In this document: positions 7,942 to 15,146 of the stretch, piece after piece
Layout of the letters: the number at the start of each line of letters is the position of its first letter
Position numbering within the stretch: position 1 is the first letter of the stretch
DNA from: DATADF01 sp046263155
GTDB lineage: Bacteria; Actinomycetota; CADDZG01; WHSQ01
Direction of reading: 5' to 3'
Assembly: GCA_046263155.1 (NCBI GenBank)
Contig: JBHELF010000147.1
Span: forward strand, 1 to 28,213
Length of the DNA: 28,213 nt
Position numbers and translations under genes: made by a program
The notes under the pieces: model-generated
Seen by the model: the letters and a program-made list of their open reading frames with translations, nothing else
Told to the model about the DNA's origin: nothing
The model's database searches: none

Positions 7942-8867
7942 CCGATGCGGCGATCATCACCTGCGCTCTGAGCGGGGTCGCGGCCAGTAGAGACCAATGT
8001 CCCGTCATTCCTTACACACCGGAGGAGTACGCCGCCGAGTCGCGGCGCGCTCGCGAGGCCGGCGCGGCGGTCGTTCACATACACGCCCGTTACCCAGACG
8101 GACGTCCGAGCTTCCGCGTCGAGGAATATGTCGCAATCACGCGAGCGATCATCGAGGAAGTGCCCGACATCATCATCAATTTCTCGACCGGCGCGGTGGG
8201 CGTTCCGATGGAGGAACGTGTTCATCACATCACCGAGCTCAAGCCCGAGCTCGGCGCGCTCAACATGGGCTCGATGAACTATGCCAAGTACTCCTCCAAG
8301 CGCAAAGCGCTCGTCTTCGATTTCGTCTTCGCCAATCCATTCTCCGACATCACCTATCTGCTCGAGCGGATGAACTCGGTCGCAGTGAAGCCCGAGTGCG
8401 AGTGCTTCGATACAGGACATATCGGGAATGTCGAACCGCTCATGGATATGGGTTTGATACGGACACCGATCCAGTTCTCGCTGATCCTTGGGGTGTTGGG
8501 TGGCGCCGGCGCAACGGCCCGCAATCTGGCTCACATGGCAAGCCTCCTGCCTCAGCCGAACACCTGGGAAGTCATCGCCATCAGCCGTGAGCAGTGGAAG
8601 ATGGTCGCTGCCGCGGCGGGGCTCGGGGGGAACGTCCGCGTCGGACTCGAGGACAACTTCTACGTACCGTCCGGCGAGATGGCTACCTCGAATGGGGATC
8701 TCGTGAGGGCTGCCGCTCGTCTGATCGAGCTTGCCGGCCGACGAGTCGCCGACCCGGCCGAAGCGCGACACCTTCTGTCTCTGCCCGATCCTCCGGATCG
8801 TTCGGCCTTGCGGGGGGCGGGCTCCGAGACGTCGTCTGCGCCTGATGTTGAACTGGCCGATGGCTGA
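7938..8867 (+). CDS. Beta-keto acid cleavage enzyme (BKACE, DUF849)
   Basis: 309-aa TIM-barrel zinc enzyme of the BKACE family, whose founding member Kce cleaves 3-keto-5-aminohexanoate with acetyl-CoA. Other members act on various beta-keto acids, releasing acetoacetate plus a new acyl-CoA. The metal ligands are visible: His47 and His49 in VVHIHARYPDG and Glu238 in VGLEDNFYV. NFSTGAVG, LNMGSMNYAKY, CFDTGHIGN and LGVLGGAGAT are further family blocks. It starts at a GTG overlapping the channel stop, and its last codons overlap the biotin carrier start. The substrate is unknown; the carboxylase and crotonase-fold neighbours suggest an acyl-CoA pathway. The last ~25 residues are low-complexity. 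Confidence 0.9.
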   Translation: MTDAAIITCALSGVAASRDQCPVIPYTPEEYAAESRRAREAGAAVVHIHARYPDGRPSFRVEEYVAITRAIIEEVPDIIINFSTGAVGVPMEERVHHITELKPELGALNMGSMNYAKYSSKRKALVFDFVFANPFSDITYLLERMNSVAVKPECECFDTGHIGNVEPLMDMGLIRTPIQFSLILGVLGGAGATARNLAHMASLLPQPNTWEVIAISREQWKMVAAAAGLGGNVRVGLEDNFYVPSGEMATSNGDLVRAAARLIELAGRRVADPAEARHLLSLPDPPDRSALRGAGSETSSAPDVELADG

Positions 8868-9075
8868 GGAAGTGCTCGCCGAAATGGTCGCCAACGTCTG
8901 GAAAGTGTTGGTCGGCCAAGGCGACTCCGTCACCTCAGGGGACACCATCTGCATTCTCGAGTCCATGAAGATGGAGATTCCCGTCGAGGCCACCGCCGAC
9001 GGAACGATCTCTGCGATCAATGTTTCAGAGGGCAGTACCGTTCAAGAAGGCGACGTCATCGCGGTGATCGACTAG
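8860..9075 (+). CDS. Small biotin carrier protein, TB7.3-like
   Basis: 71-aa biotinyl domain, the same size as M. tuberculosis TB7.3 (Rv3221c). The biotinylation motif ESMKME places the modified lysine at residue 37, midway in the beta-hammerhead. AEMVANVWKVLVGQGD and SEGSTVQEGDVIAVID are the flanking strands. It is a stand-alone carrier that could serve the carboxyltransferase in the same operon. The ATG at 8860 (MAEEVLAEMV) matches the family start and overlaps the end of the DUF849 gene by 8 bases; an ATG at 8845 would add five residues. The next gene starts 16 bases downstream. Confidence 0.92.
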   Translation: MAEEVLAEMVANVWKVLVGQGDSVTSGDTICILESMKMEIPVEATADGTISAINVSEGSTVQEGDVIAVID

Positions 9076-9091
9076 TGCGGCGTTAGCGGCC

Positions 9092-9874
9092 GTGCCCCCA
9101 GTCGAGGTCAATCGGGAAGAGAGCGTCGCCTGGATCACGCTCAACCGTCCTGAGGTGCGCAACGCTCTCTCGGGGGAGATGTGCGAGGACCTGGTGGTCG
9201 CTCTCCATGGGGTGGAGAGAGAGCCGGACGTTCGCGCCGTGGTCTTTCGCGGAGCAGGCCCCGTCTTTTGTGCGGGCGCCGACATAGCCGGTCTTTCGGG
9301 CCCCGCTGCGGCTGACTTTCTTCAATCGTTTGAGCAAATGCTGGAGGCGGTGGCGCGCTCGCGTCTTCCGACCATCGCGGCGATAAACGGCGCGGCCCTC
9401 GGGGGAGGTTTTCAGCTGGCTACCGTTTGCGACTTTCGTGTCGCGGGGCGGACAGCAAAACTAGGCGTGCCAGCTGCCAAGCTCGGCATTCTCGTCAACT
9501 TTGAAAACGTGCAGCGCCTCGTCCTACTGGCGGGTATCGGGCATGCCAAGGAGATGCTGCTTGCCGGATCCACCTACACGGGTGAGGAGGCACTCCCTGC
9601 CGGTTTGGTGAACGCCGTTGCCGAAGATGACCGCGTCGACTCCGCCGCGCGCCATCTAGGGGTTCGCATCGCCGGGCTCGCGCCGTTGTCCGTGCAGGGA
9701 GCCAAACGCGCCATTCAAGCGGTCATCGATCACCTGGCCTCGGCGAGGGCCACGCAGGACGTTGCCGTTGCCGAAATCGATCGCCTGGTCCTCGAGGCCT
9801 ACGCCAGCCAGGACCTTGCCGAGGGGATCGCCGCGCTCGGCGACAAGCGACCCCCGAACTTCACCGGCCGCTAG
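9092..9874 (+). CDS. Crotonase-fold protein lacking both hydratase glutamates
   Basis: 260-aa enoyl-CoA hydratase/isomerase-family protein. The fold is clear: LNRPEVRNALSGEM, VFCAGADIAGL (58-68), INGAALGGGFQLATVCDF (98-115). The positions of both catalytic glutamates of classical hydratases are changed: Glu144 is Gln108, and Glu164 is Ala128 in GVPAAKLG. It is therefore unlikely to hydrate enoyl-CoA and may be an isomerase, decarboxylase, thioesterase-like or other crotonase-fold enzyme. It is last in the carboxylase-channel-BKACE-carrier operon. The GTG start at 9092 is chosen because MPPVEVNREESVAWITLNRP gives a normal N-terminus. The stop abuts the stop of the convergent DUF2203 gene. Confidence 0.85.
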   Translation: MPPVEVNREESVAWITLNRPEVRNALSGEMCEDLVVALHGVEREPDVRAVVFRGAGPVFCAGADIAGLSGPAAADFLQSFEQMLEAVARSRLPTIAAINGAALGGGFQLATVCDFRVAGRTAKLGVPAAKLGILVNFENVQRLVLLAGIGHAKEMLLAGSTYTGEEALPAGLVNAVAEDDRVDSAARHLGVRIAGLAPLSVQGAKRAIQAVIDHLASARATQDVAVAEIDRLVLEAYASQDLAEGIAALGDKRPPNFTGR

Positions 9875-10243
9875 CTAGAGAGGTTTGCGGGAGCTGAAGC
9901 CTTCCTCGCTTGAATGCCAATAGGCTACTTCCGCTTCGCCCAGACGCCAACAGAGCCAGGCATCGGCGCCGTCGATCGTCGTTGGAAAGTCGATCAGGCC
10001 GGTGGACACGTCGCGCAGCACGATCTCCCACTCGTCCAGCCGGCCCAGGAGCTGTCCCACTCGGCTCAATGTTTCGTGCCAGTCGTCGCGCTGCGGCGAT
10101 CCTCCGTTCGTAGCCGCTGCTTGCGCCACGAGCTCACGGATCTTGACCGCGTCTTCGAATTTTTCCCGCAGTTCTACGAGCGTGGGAGCGACATAAGGAA
10201 GTAGGGAGTTCGCCTCTTCCGGCGTGTAGCGCTTTTCGGCCAT
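9875..10243 (-). CDS. DUF2203 family protein
   Basis: 122-aa soluble protein. It starts AEKRYTPEEANSLLPYVAPTL and ends with LIDFPTTIDGADAWLCWRLGEAEVAYWH plus a short tail, the characteristic DUF2203 pattern (helical hairpin followed by a conserved FP...G...LCW..GE...YWH block). Function is unknown; the His/Cys/Trp/Glu-rich end could bind a ligand or metal, which is inference. It converges with the crotonase-fold gene and diverges from the sensor kinase across a 58-base gap. Confidence 0.85.
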   Translation of the reverse strand: MAEKRYTPEEANSLLPYVAPTLVELREKFEDAVKIRELVAQAAATNGGSPQRDDWHETLSRVGQLLGRLDEWEIVLRDVSTGLIDFPTTIDGADAWLCWRLGEAEVAYWHSSEEGFSSRKPL

Positions 10244-10269
10244 CAGGCGGAGCCTATGTCCGTGGCAGC

Positions 10270-10283
10270 CCGGCGTACGCCGG
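10270..10283. repeat. 14-base perfect palindrome in divergent promoter gap
   Basis: CCGGCGTACGCCGG is its own reverse complement. It lies in the 58-base region between the start of the DUF2203 gene (10243, minus) and the sensor kinase (10302, plus), 18 bases before the kinase ATG. A regulator site or an mRNA leader hairpin is possible. In 28 kb of GC-rich DNA one or two palindromes of this length are expected by chance, so the position is the only argument. Confidence 0.4.
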
Positions 10284-10301
10284 CCGACTTAGCATCAAGT
10301 C

Positions 10302-11735
10302 ATGACTCTGGCCGATCGTATCTTGGCGACCTCAGATCTCTCCCGCGATCAGGCGGAGTATCTGCGGCAACTCTGCTCCTCGTGGCAGGTGCTCGCCGAC
10401 CTTTCGTTCTCCGACCTGCTCCTCTATGTCCGCGTCCGCGGCGAAGAGGCCTTTGAGATAGCGGCGCAGGTTCGCCCCTTCACCTCTCAAACCCTTTACC
10501 CCCACGACATGGTGGGGACTCGCTTCACTCAGCCCGAGCAGCCGATAGTGGAGCGGGCACTTCGCGAGGGCCGCATCTGGACGCAGGACGACCCCGTCCT
10601 GGTCGATGGCATTCCCATCCAGATGGACGCCGTGCCGGTGCGCCGAAATCAGCAGGTGATCGCGGTGGTCACCAAGGAGGGAAGTCCCGCGACCTCGCGA
10701 CGACCGGGCCGGCTGGAGCAGGTCTATCTTCAGGCTGCAGAGCAGGTCTCGCGCATGGTGGCGAGCGGAGACTTCCCCTACCGCGAAGTGCCCGGCGAGG
10801 AATGGCCCCGGGTGGGCGACGGGCTCTTCGTTCTCGATGAGTCGGCCCGCATAACTTGGGCGTCGCCGAATGCGTTGTCGGCGCTGGGAAGGCTTGGCTT
10901 CCGACTCAACATCCTTGGACGCGCGATCGACGAACTCGGCCTCGGTGAAGCGCCCGTGCGCCGGGCCCTCAGTTCGATGAACCTCCTCGATGGTGAACTC
11001 GTGCGCGGAGATACGCACGTCCGACTGCGGGTGATGCCTTTGATCGAGCAGAAGGCCCCTGTCGGAGCGCTCGCCATTGCACGCGACGTCACCGAGGTCA
11101 GGCAAAAGGAACGTGTCATATCGGTCAAGGATCAGAGCATTCGAGAGATTCACCATCGCGTGAAGAACAATCTGCAGACCATAGCCAGCCTGCTGCGACT
11201 GCAGGCCCGCCGGCTCAATTCAGAAGAAGCGCGGGCCGCCCTCAGAGAGAGCGTTCTTCGGATCGGGTCCATCGCGTTGGTGCACGAGACGCTGTCCGAG
11301 GATCCGGCCGACGTCGGGGAGTTCGGACAGGTGGCGCGCCGCATCGCCCGGATGGTGGGCGAAGGCCTGGTGCTGCCCGATCAACAGATCGATATCAAGG
11401 TCACCGGCTCGACTGGGTCTCTCGGGGCGCAGCTGGCTACGCCTCTCGCGGTCACGTTGACTGAGCTACTTCAGAATGCGGTGGAACACGCATTTCCGAA
11501 AGGACTCTCGGGCACGGTCGCGGTCGAGATGTCGCGTGCGGACAGCGAGGTCGTGATCGTCGTGCGAGACGACGGCATCGGGCTGCCCGACCATGTCGCC
11601 AACCCCCAACCGGCCGAAGGGACACGACTCGGACTGCAGATTGTGAGATCGCTGACGGAGGAACTCGGCGGCCGGCTCAGCCTTACGTCCAACGGCGGCA
11701 CGCGCGCCGAGGTTCGCATCCCGACTGAGCGCTAA
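10302..11735 (+). CDS. pdtaS: Sensor histidine kinase, PdtaS-like (HisKA_2)
   Basis: 477-aa soluble two-component kinase. Residues 1-150 form the GAF-like N-terminal domain typical of PdtaS (SWQVLADLSFSDLLLYV, DMVGTRFTQPEQPIVERAL). Residues about 170-265 are PAS-like (GLFVLDESARITWASPNAL). The HisKA_2 phosphoacceptor motif IREIHHRVKNNLQ is at 280-292, followed by an HATPase domain with LTELLQNAVEHAF (N box), VRDDGIGLP (G1) and GTRLGLQIVRSL (G2). There is no transmembrane segment. In M. tuberculosis, PdtaS (Rv3220c, 501 aa) signals to the ANTAR RNA-binding regulator PdtaR and lies beside TB7.3 and sigH-rshA, as here. The partner regulator is not in this window. Confidence 0.92.
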   Translation: MTLADRILATSDLSRDQAEYLRQLCSSWQVLADLSFSDLLLYVRVRGEEAFEIAAQVRPFTSQTLYPHDMVGTRFTQPEQPIVERALREGRIWTQDDPVLVDGIPIQMDAVPVRRNQQVIAVVTKEGSPATSRRPGRLEQVYLQAAEQVSRMVASGDFPYREVPGEEWPRVGDGLFVLDESARITWASPNALSALGRLGFRLNILGRAIDELGLGEAPVRRALSSMNLLDGELVRGDTHVRLRVMPLIEQKAPVGALAIARDVTEVRQKERVISVKDQSIREIHHRVKNNLQTIASLLRLQARRLNSEEARAALRESVLRIGSIALVHETLSEDPADVGEFGQVARRIARMVGEGLVLPDQQIDIKVTGSTGSLGAQLATPLAVTLTELLQNAVEHAFPKGLSGTVAVEMSRADSEVVIVVRDDGIGLPDHVANPQPAEGTRLGLQIVRSLTEELGGRLSLTSNGGTRAEVRIPTER

Positions 11736-11768
11736 CTGTCGGACTCGGCCGCCGACCGCGGCCTAGTG

Positions 11769-11808
11769 GTTGCTGCCACGCGGAACTATTCAGCACGAGA
11801 GCAGCAAC
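11769..11808. terminator. Inverted repeat between convergent genes (possible bidirectional terminator)
   Basis: GTTGCTGC at 11769-11776 pairs with GCAGCAAC at 11801-11808 around a 24-base loop. It lies between the tail-to-tail ends of the sensor kinase (stop 11735) and the penicillin-binding protein (stop codon 11808-11810). There is no clear T-run on either strand, so a terminator role is tentative. Confidence 0.35.
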
Positions 11809-13967
11809 TAGGGACGACTGTTGCCCGACGGCGTAGGCGAGGGCTCGGGTTCCGGCTCGGGACTGGGCTCCGGCTCCGGTTCGGGCTCCGATGTCTTCGA
11901 AGGTTTGGGCTCCGGTGAGTCCTCCGGTTCCGGTTCGGCGGTCGGCGAGCGTCCGGGCCCTTCTCGCTGGTCGATGGGCACGTCGGTGCCGGGCTCGAAG
12001 ACCTCCGGCGCCGGAGCGGGGCAATAGCTTCGAGGGGCGAGCTGACGCAGCATCGTCTTCGGCTTTCCCGGACACCAGGGCGCGGCCAGCAGCCCGCTGC
12101 GTGGGTCGATCAAGACCGTTATGACGTCGGAGCGCGGCAGCCGGAAGGGTCGGGGAGGGATGTCCTCTAAGGCCCGCAGCATGAAGTTCCGCCAGATCAG
12201 CGCGGGGAACGTGCCCCCAAAAACGCGGATGCCGTGGACGTTCGTCATAGGGATCGTCCCATGGGGATATCCCACCCATACGGCCGTGACGAGGTCCGGG
12301 GTGTAACCGACAAACCAGGCGTCGGTGTAATCGTTGGTGGTCCCTGTCTTTCCCGCGGCCGGCCGGCCGATGTCGGCAGCCGTCCCCGTGCCTCTCTCGA
12401 TCACCTGCTGCAAGACTTTCGAGATCAGGTACGCGTTCCCGGGTGCCACCGCGCTGATGACTGTTTTCTGCTGTGGATGAAGGATCTCTCCGTTCGCGAG
12501 CCGGACCTCACGAATTGTCGTCGGCTCAACCGCCGTGCCGTTATTGGCAAGAGTTGCGTAGGCGGCGGCCATGTCGAGGACGCTCACTTCGGCGGAACCG
12601 AGAGCGATCGAGGGATAGCTCGGCAGGGAAGCTTTGACACCCATCAGTTCGGCTTGGGTCGCGATGCGGCCGGCTCCCAATTGCAGCGCGAGCCGAGCAA
12701 AGACGCCGTTCACCGATCGAACGGTCGCCTCGTCGAGCGGCAGCGTGCCCCCGGCGGTCCCCTCGGAGTTGCTGACGGGCCAGGGGTCGGCATTCTCAAA
12801 CGTGAACACGGCCGGGCCGGCCGCATAGCGCGCGTCCAGAGTGATGCCGCCTTCGAGCGCGGCCGCTAGAACCAACGGCTTGAAGGCCGAACCCGTTTGC
12901 CGGCCGGACCCTCCGCCTCCGCGACCGAGTGCGAGGTTGACCTGGCTCACGCTGAAATCGCGCCCCCCGACCATCGCCACGATCTCTCCCGTCGAGGGTC
13001 GGATCGCGACGAGTGCCGCCTCCGGATCGCCCTTCTGATCCAGGACATCTCTCACCGCGTGCTCGGCCGCCTCCTGATACTCCGGAACGAGAGTGGTCTC
13101 CACATGTAGCCCGCCCTTCCAGAGGGCGCCGGCGCGCTGTGCTTCGCTCTGACCGAGCCGCCGGTCGCTCAAGATCTCTTGCTTCACGGCCTCCACGAAA
13201 TAGGGCTGCTTCGTCGCGATCCGTCGCGGGGCGGGACTTACCTCGATCGGCCGCGCGCGCGCCGAAGCAGCCTGCGCGGGACTGAGCCACTTCAACGCCT
13301 CGAGACGATCTATTACGTAGTTGCGTCGCGCCAGCGCGCGCCTGGGATGTTCGCGCGGGTCGTATCGGGCCGGGAAGCGGATCATTGCGGCCAGGAGTGC
13401 GGAATCCTCGAGAGAGAGGCCCCCGACCCCATGCCCGAAATATGTCTCGGCCCCGGCCTTGACCCCGTAGGCACCCTCGCCGAGGTAGACGGTGTTCAGG
13501 TAGCGCTCCAAGATCTCCCGCTTTGAGTACTGCCGCTCCACTTCGAGCGCGAGCCGAAGCTCGCGCGCCTTGCGCTCGAAGGTCTTCTCGGGGTTACGGA
13601 AGAAGGTGTTCTTTACGTATTGCTGAGTGATGGTGCTACCGCCCTGAACGACTTCACCCCTGCCGATATTGACGAGAGCGGCGCGGACGATGGCTCGAAT
13701 GTCGAAACCCTCATGCTGGAAGAAGCGTTGGTCCTCCGCCGCAAGTACGGCGTCGATCAGATGCTCCGGCATGCCCTCTATATCCACCAAGGCCCGGTTC
13801 TCGCGAAAGAGGCGAGCCAAGACGGTTCCATCGGACGCGGTGATCGTCGATCGGAGAGCCAGCGGCTTCTGGGCCTCGAGCTCTACGGGACTGAGTGAAC
13901 AGGCGGCGGCCGCGCAGCTGAATGCCAGCGCAATGAGTATTGGACGCATGGGGGCCCGACGTTTCAT
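11808..13967 (-). CDS. Class A penicillin-binding protein (transglycosylase/transpeptidase)
   Basis: 719-aa bifunctional murein synthase. The GT51 transglycosylase domain has AAEDQRFFQHEGFD (Glu78), GGSTITQQYVKN, RKARELRLALEVE and ILERYLNTVYLGEGAYGV. The transpeptidase domain has S360-A-F-K363, S418-V-N420 and K540-T-G. The C-terminal ~50 residues are a Glu-Pro/Ser-Pro tail encoded by repeated GGCTCCGGTTCGGG-like units (11830-11960, read on plus). The N-terminus is odd: a short hydrophobic stretch LIALAFSCAAAAC with Cys23 resembles a relaxed lipobox more than a normal PBP anchor. The ATG at 13967 overlaps the sigma-factor stop with GGAGG one base upstream; the ATG at 13949 (MRPILIALAF) is an alternative. 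It is the last gene of the ku-rsbW-sigF-pbp operon. Confidence 0.93.
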   Translation of the reverse strand: MKRRAPMRPILIALAFSCAAAACSLSPVELEAQKPLALRSTITASDGTVLARLFRENRALVDIEGMPEHLIDAVLAAEDQRFFQHEGFDIRAIVRAALVNIGRGEVVQGGSTITQQYVKNTFFRNPEKTFERKARELRLALEVERQYSKREILERYLNTVYLGEGAYGVKAGAETYFGHGVGGLSLEDSALLAAMIRFPARYDPREHPRRALARRNYVIDRLEALKWLSPAQAASARARPIEVSPAPRRIATKQPYFVEAVKQEILSDRRLGQSEAQRAGALWKGGLHVETTLVPEYQEAAEHAVRDVLDQKGDPEAALVAIRPSTGEIVAMVGGRDFSVSQVNLALGRGGGGSGRQTGSAFKPLVLAAALEGGITLDARYAAGPAVFTFENADPWPVSNSEGTAGGTLPLDEATVRSVNGVFARLALQLGAGRIATQAELMGVKASLPSYPSIALGSAEVSVLDMAAAYATLANNGTAVEPTTIREVRLANGEILHPQQKTVISAVAPGNAYLISKVLQQVIERGTGTAADIGRPAAGKTGTTNDYTDAWFVGYTPDLVTAVWVGYPHGTIPMTNVHGIRVFGGTFPALIWRNFMLRALEDIPPRPFRLPRSDVITVLIDPRSGLLAAPWCPGKPKTMLRQLAPRSYCPAPAPEVFEPGTDVPIDQREGPGRSPTAEPEPEDSPEPKPSKTSEPEPEPEPSPEPEPEPSPTPSGNSRP

Positions 13968-14749
13968 TCCTCCAGGGCCTCCCGAAGATGCGCGAGCGTC
14001 CTCGTCAAGAGCCGTGATACGTGCATCTGCGAGATGCCTAGCCGCTCGGCTATCTCCGACTGGGTAAGACCTTTGAAGAATCTCAGATAGAGGATGCGGC
14101 GTTCGCGTTCGGGCAGTTTGGCCATCTCCGGAGCGAGCGAGGCGCGGTACTCGAGGTTTTCGAGGTGTTCGTCCTCCACTCCCAACTGATCAGCGAACGA
14201 GGTCGAGCCCATGCCCTCGGAATCGATCGGAGCATCGAGCGACGTGAAGTTGTAGGCCTGCGCAATCTCGAGGCCTTCGAGTACCTCTTCCTCACTGGTG
14301 CCCGCCGCGCCCGCTATCTCGGAGACCTTTGGCGACCGTCCGAGATCCTGACCGAGCTGCGCCACGACCTTGGAGAGCTCGAGATGTAGCTCCTGCAAGC
14401 GTCGCGGCACACGTACCGCCCATCCCTTGTCGCGGAAATGCCGCTTGAGTTCTCCGACGATCGTCGGCGTCGCATAAGTCGAGAACTCGACGGCGCGGTC
14501 GAGATCAAAACGTTCGATGGCCTTTAACAGCCCGATCGTCCCCACTTGAATTAGATCCTCCAGTGGCTCACCGCGATTGCGGAAGCGGCGTGCGAGAAAC
14601 TCAACGAGTCCTATGTATTGCTCGACAAGTTGCTCCCTGTACCTGAGGCGCTCTTCCTCCTCGTCCGCCTTGGCGTAAGCGGCGAACAAGTCGCGCACCT
14701 CATCCTTCGTGAGGGGCGTTCGGTCGGGAACCGCCTCGCCCATCGCCAT
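13964..14749 (-). CDS. sigF: Alternative sigma factor, SigF/SigB family
   Basis: 261-aa sigma-70 family group 3 factor. Region 2 includes EDLIQVGTIGLLKAIERFD, then FSTYATPTIVGELKRHFRDK and WAVRVPRRLQEL. Region 3 includes GRSPKVSEIAGAAGTSEEEV. Region 4 includes LPERERRILYLRFFKGLTQS, then the HTH IAERLGISQMHVSRLL. Family members (B. subtilis SigB, actinobacterial SigF) run general stress or sporulation programmes and are held by an RsbW-type anti-sigma factor, encoded directly upstream here. The ATG at 14749 shares a base with the anti-sigma stop (TGATG overlap) and has GGAG six bases upstream; a TTG one codon earlier is possible. The stop overlaps the start of the PBP gene. Confidence 0.93.
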   Translation of the reverse strand: MAMGEAVPDRTPLTKDEVRDLFAAYAKADEEEERLRYREQLVEQYIGLVEFLARRFRNRGEPLEDLIQVGTIGLLKAIERFDLDRAVEFSTYATPTIVGELKRHFRDKGWAVRVPRRLQELHLELSKVVAQLGQDLGRSPKVSEIAGAAGTSEEEVLEGLEIAQAYNFTSLDAPIDSEGMGSTSFADQLGVEDEHLENLEYRASLAPEMAKLPERERRILYLRFFKGLTQSEIAERLGISQMHVSRLLTRTLAHLREALEE

Positions 14750-15123
14750 CAATGGCTCCGCTTGTTCTTGAGGAGCCGAAAGCGCGGCATTCCATTGGAC
14801 TTATCGAGCGTGGCCGAGTCGGCAACCGTCTCGAGGATCTGGCGCGAGAAGTCGGTCAGTTCGGTTCTAACCGTGAAGCCCGGCGCGAAAAGCGCCTCGC
14901 CTGTGATCTCGATTCCCTCGTCCAGGACCGTGAATCGAATCTCGAGTGTTCCCTCGCGACCGCGGGTGCCCGTTAAGTAAGAGCAGAGTTCGTCCACCGC
15001 GATCTTGAGGTCCTCGATCTCGTCCCAGGTGAACTCGAGTCGCGATGCGAGCCCCGAAGCCACGAGACGCACCACGCCAACGTAGACCGGAGATGCAGGG
15101 ATCTCGATCGAGACCTGGTCCAT
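14749..15123 (-). CDS. RsbW/UsfX-like anti-sigma factor with degenerate ATP-binding motifs
   Basis: 124 aa from the ATG at 15123 (MDQVSIEIPASPVYVGVVRL). A GTG at 15144 would add seven residues. The opening strand and helix, then WDEIEDLKIAVDELCSYLTG, match the GHKL-fold anti-sigma kinases that sequester SigB/SigF. At the N box the usual E-A-x-x-N becomes E45-L-C-S-Y49, so the Mg-coordinating Asn is absent. I also see no DxGxG loop after the VLDEGIEITGEALFAPGF strand. It may bind the sigma factor without phosphorylating an anti-anti-sigma partner; no RsbV-like gene is nearby. It overlaps the sigma factor start and follows ku by about 23 bases. Confidence 0.82.
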   Translation of the reverse strand: MDQVSIEIPASPVYVGVVRLVASGLASRLEFTWDEIEDLKIAVDELCSYLTGTRGREGTLEIRFTVLDEGIEITGEALFAPGFTVRTELTDFSRQILETVADSATLDKSNGMPRFRLLKNKRSH

Positions 15124-15146
15124 GTCGGCCCCCCCGGCGGGCACTT

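Noticed and set aside
7647..9020. A 457-codon minus-strand open frame opposite the channel, DUF849 and carrier genes
   Set aside because: It spans three well-supported plus-strand genes, has no recognisable motif and no ribosome site.
11821..12027. Gly-Ser-rich plus-strand open frame
   Set aside because: It is the complement of the Glu-Pro/Ser-Pro repeat tail of the penicillin-binding protein, not a separate gene.
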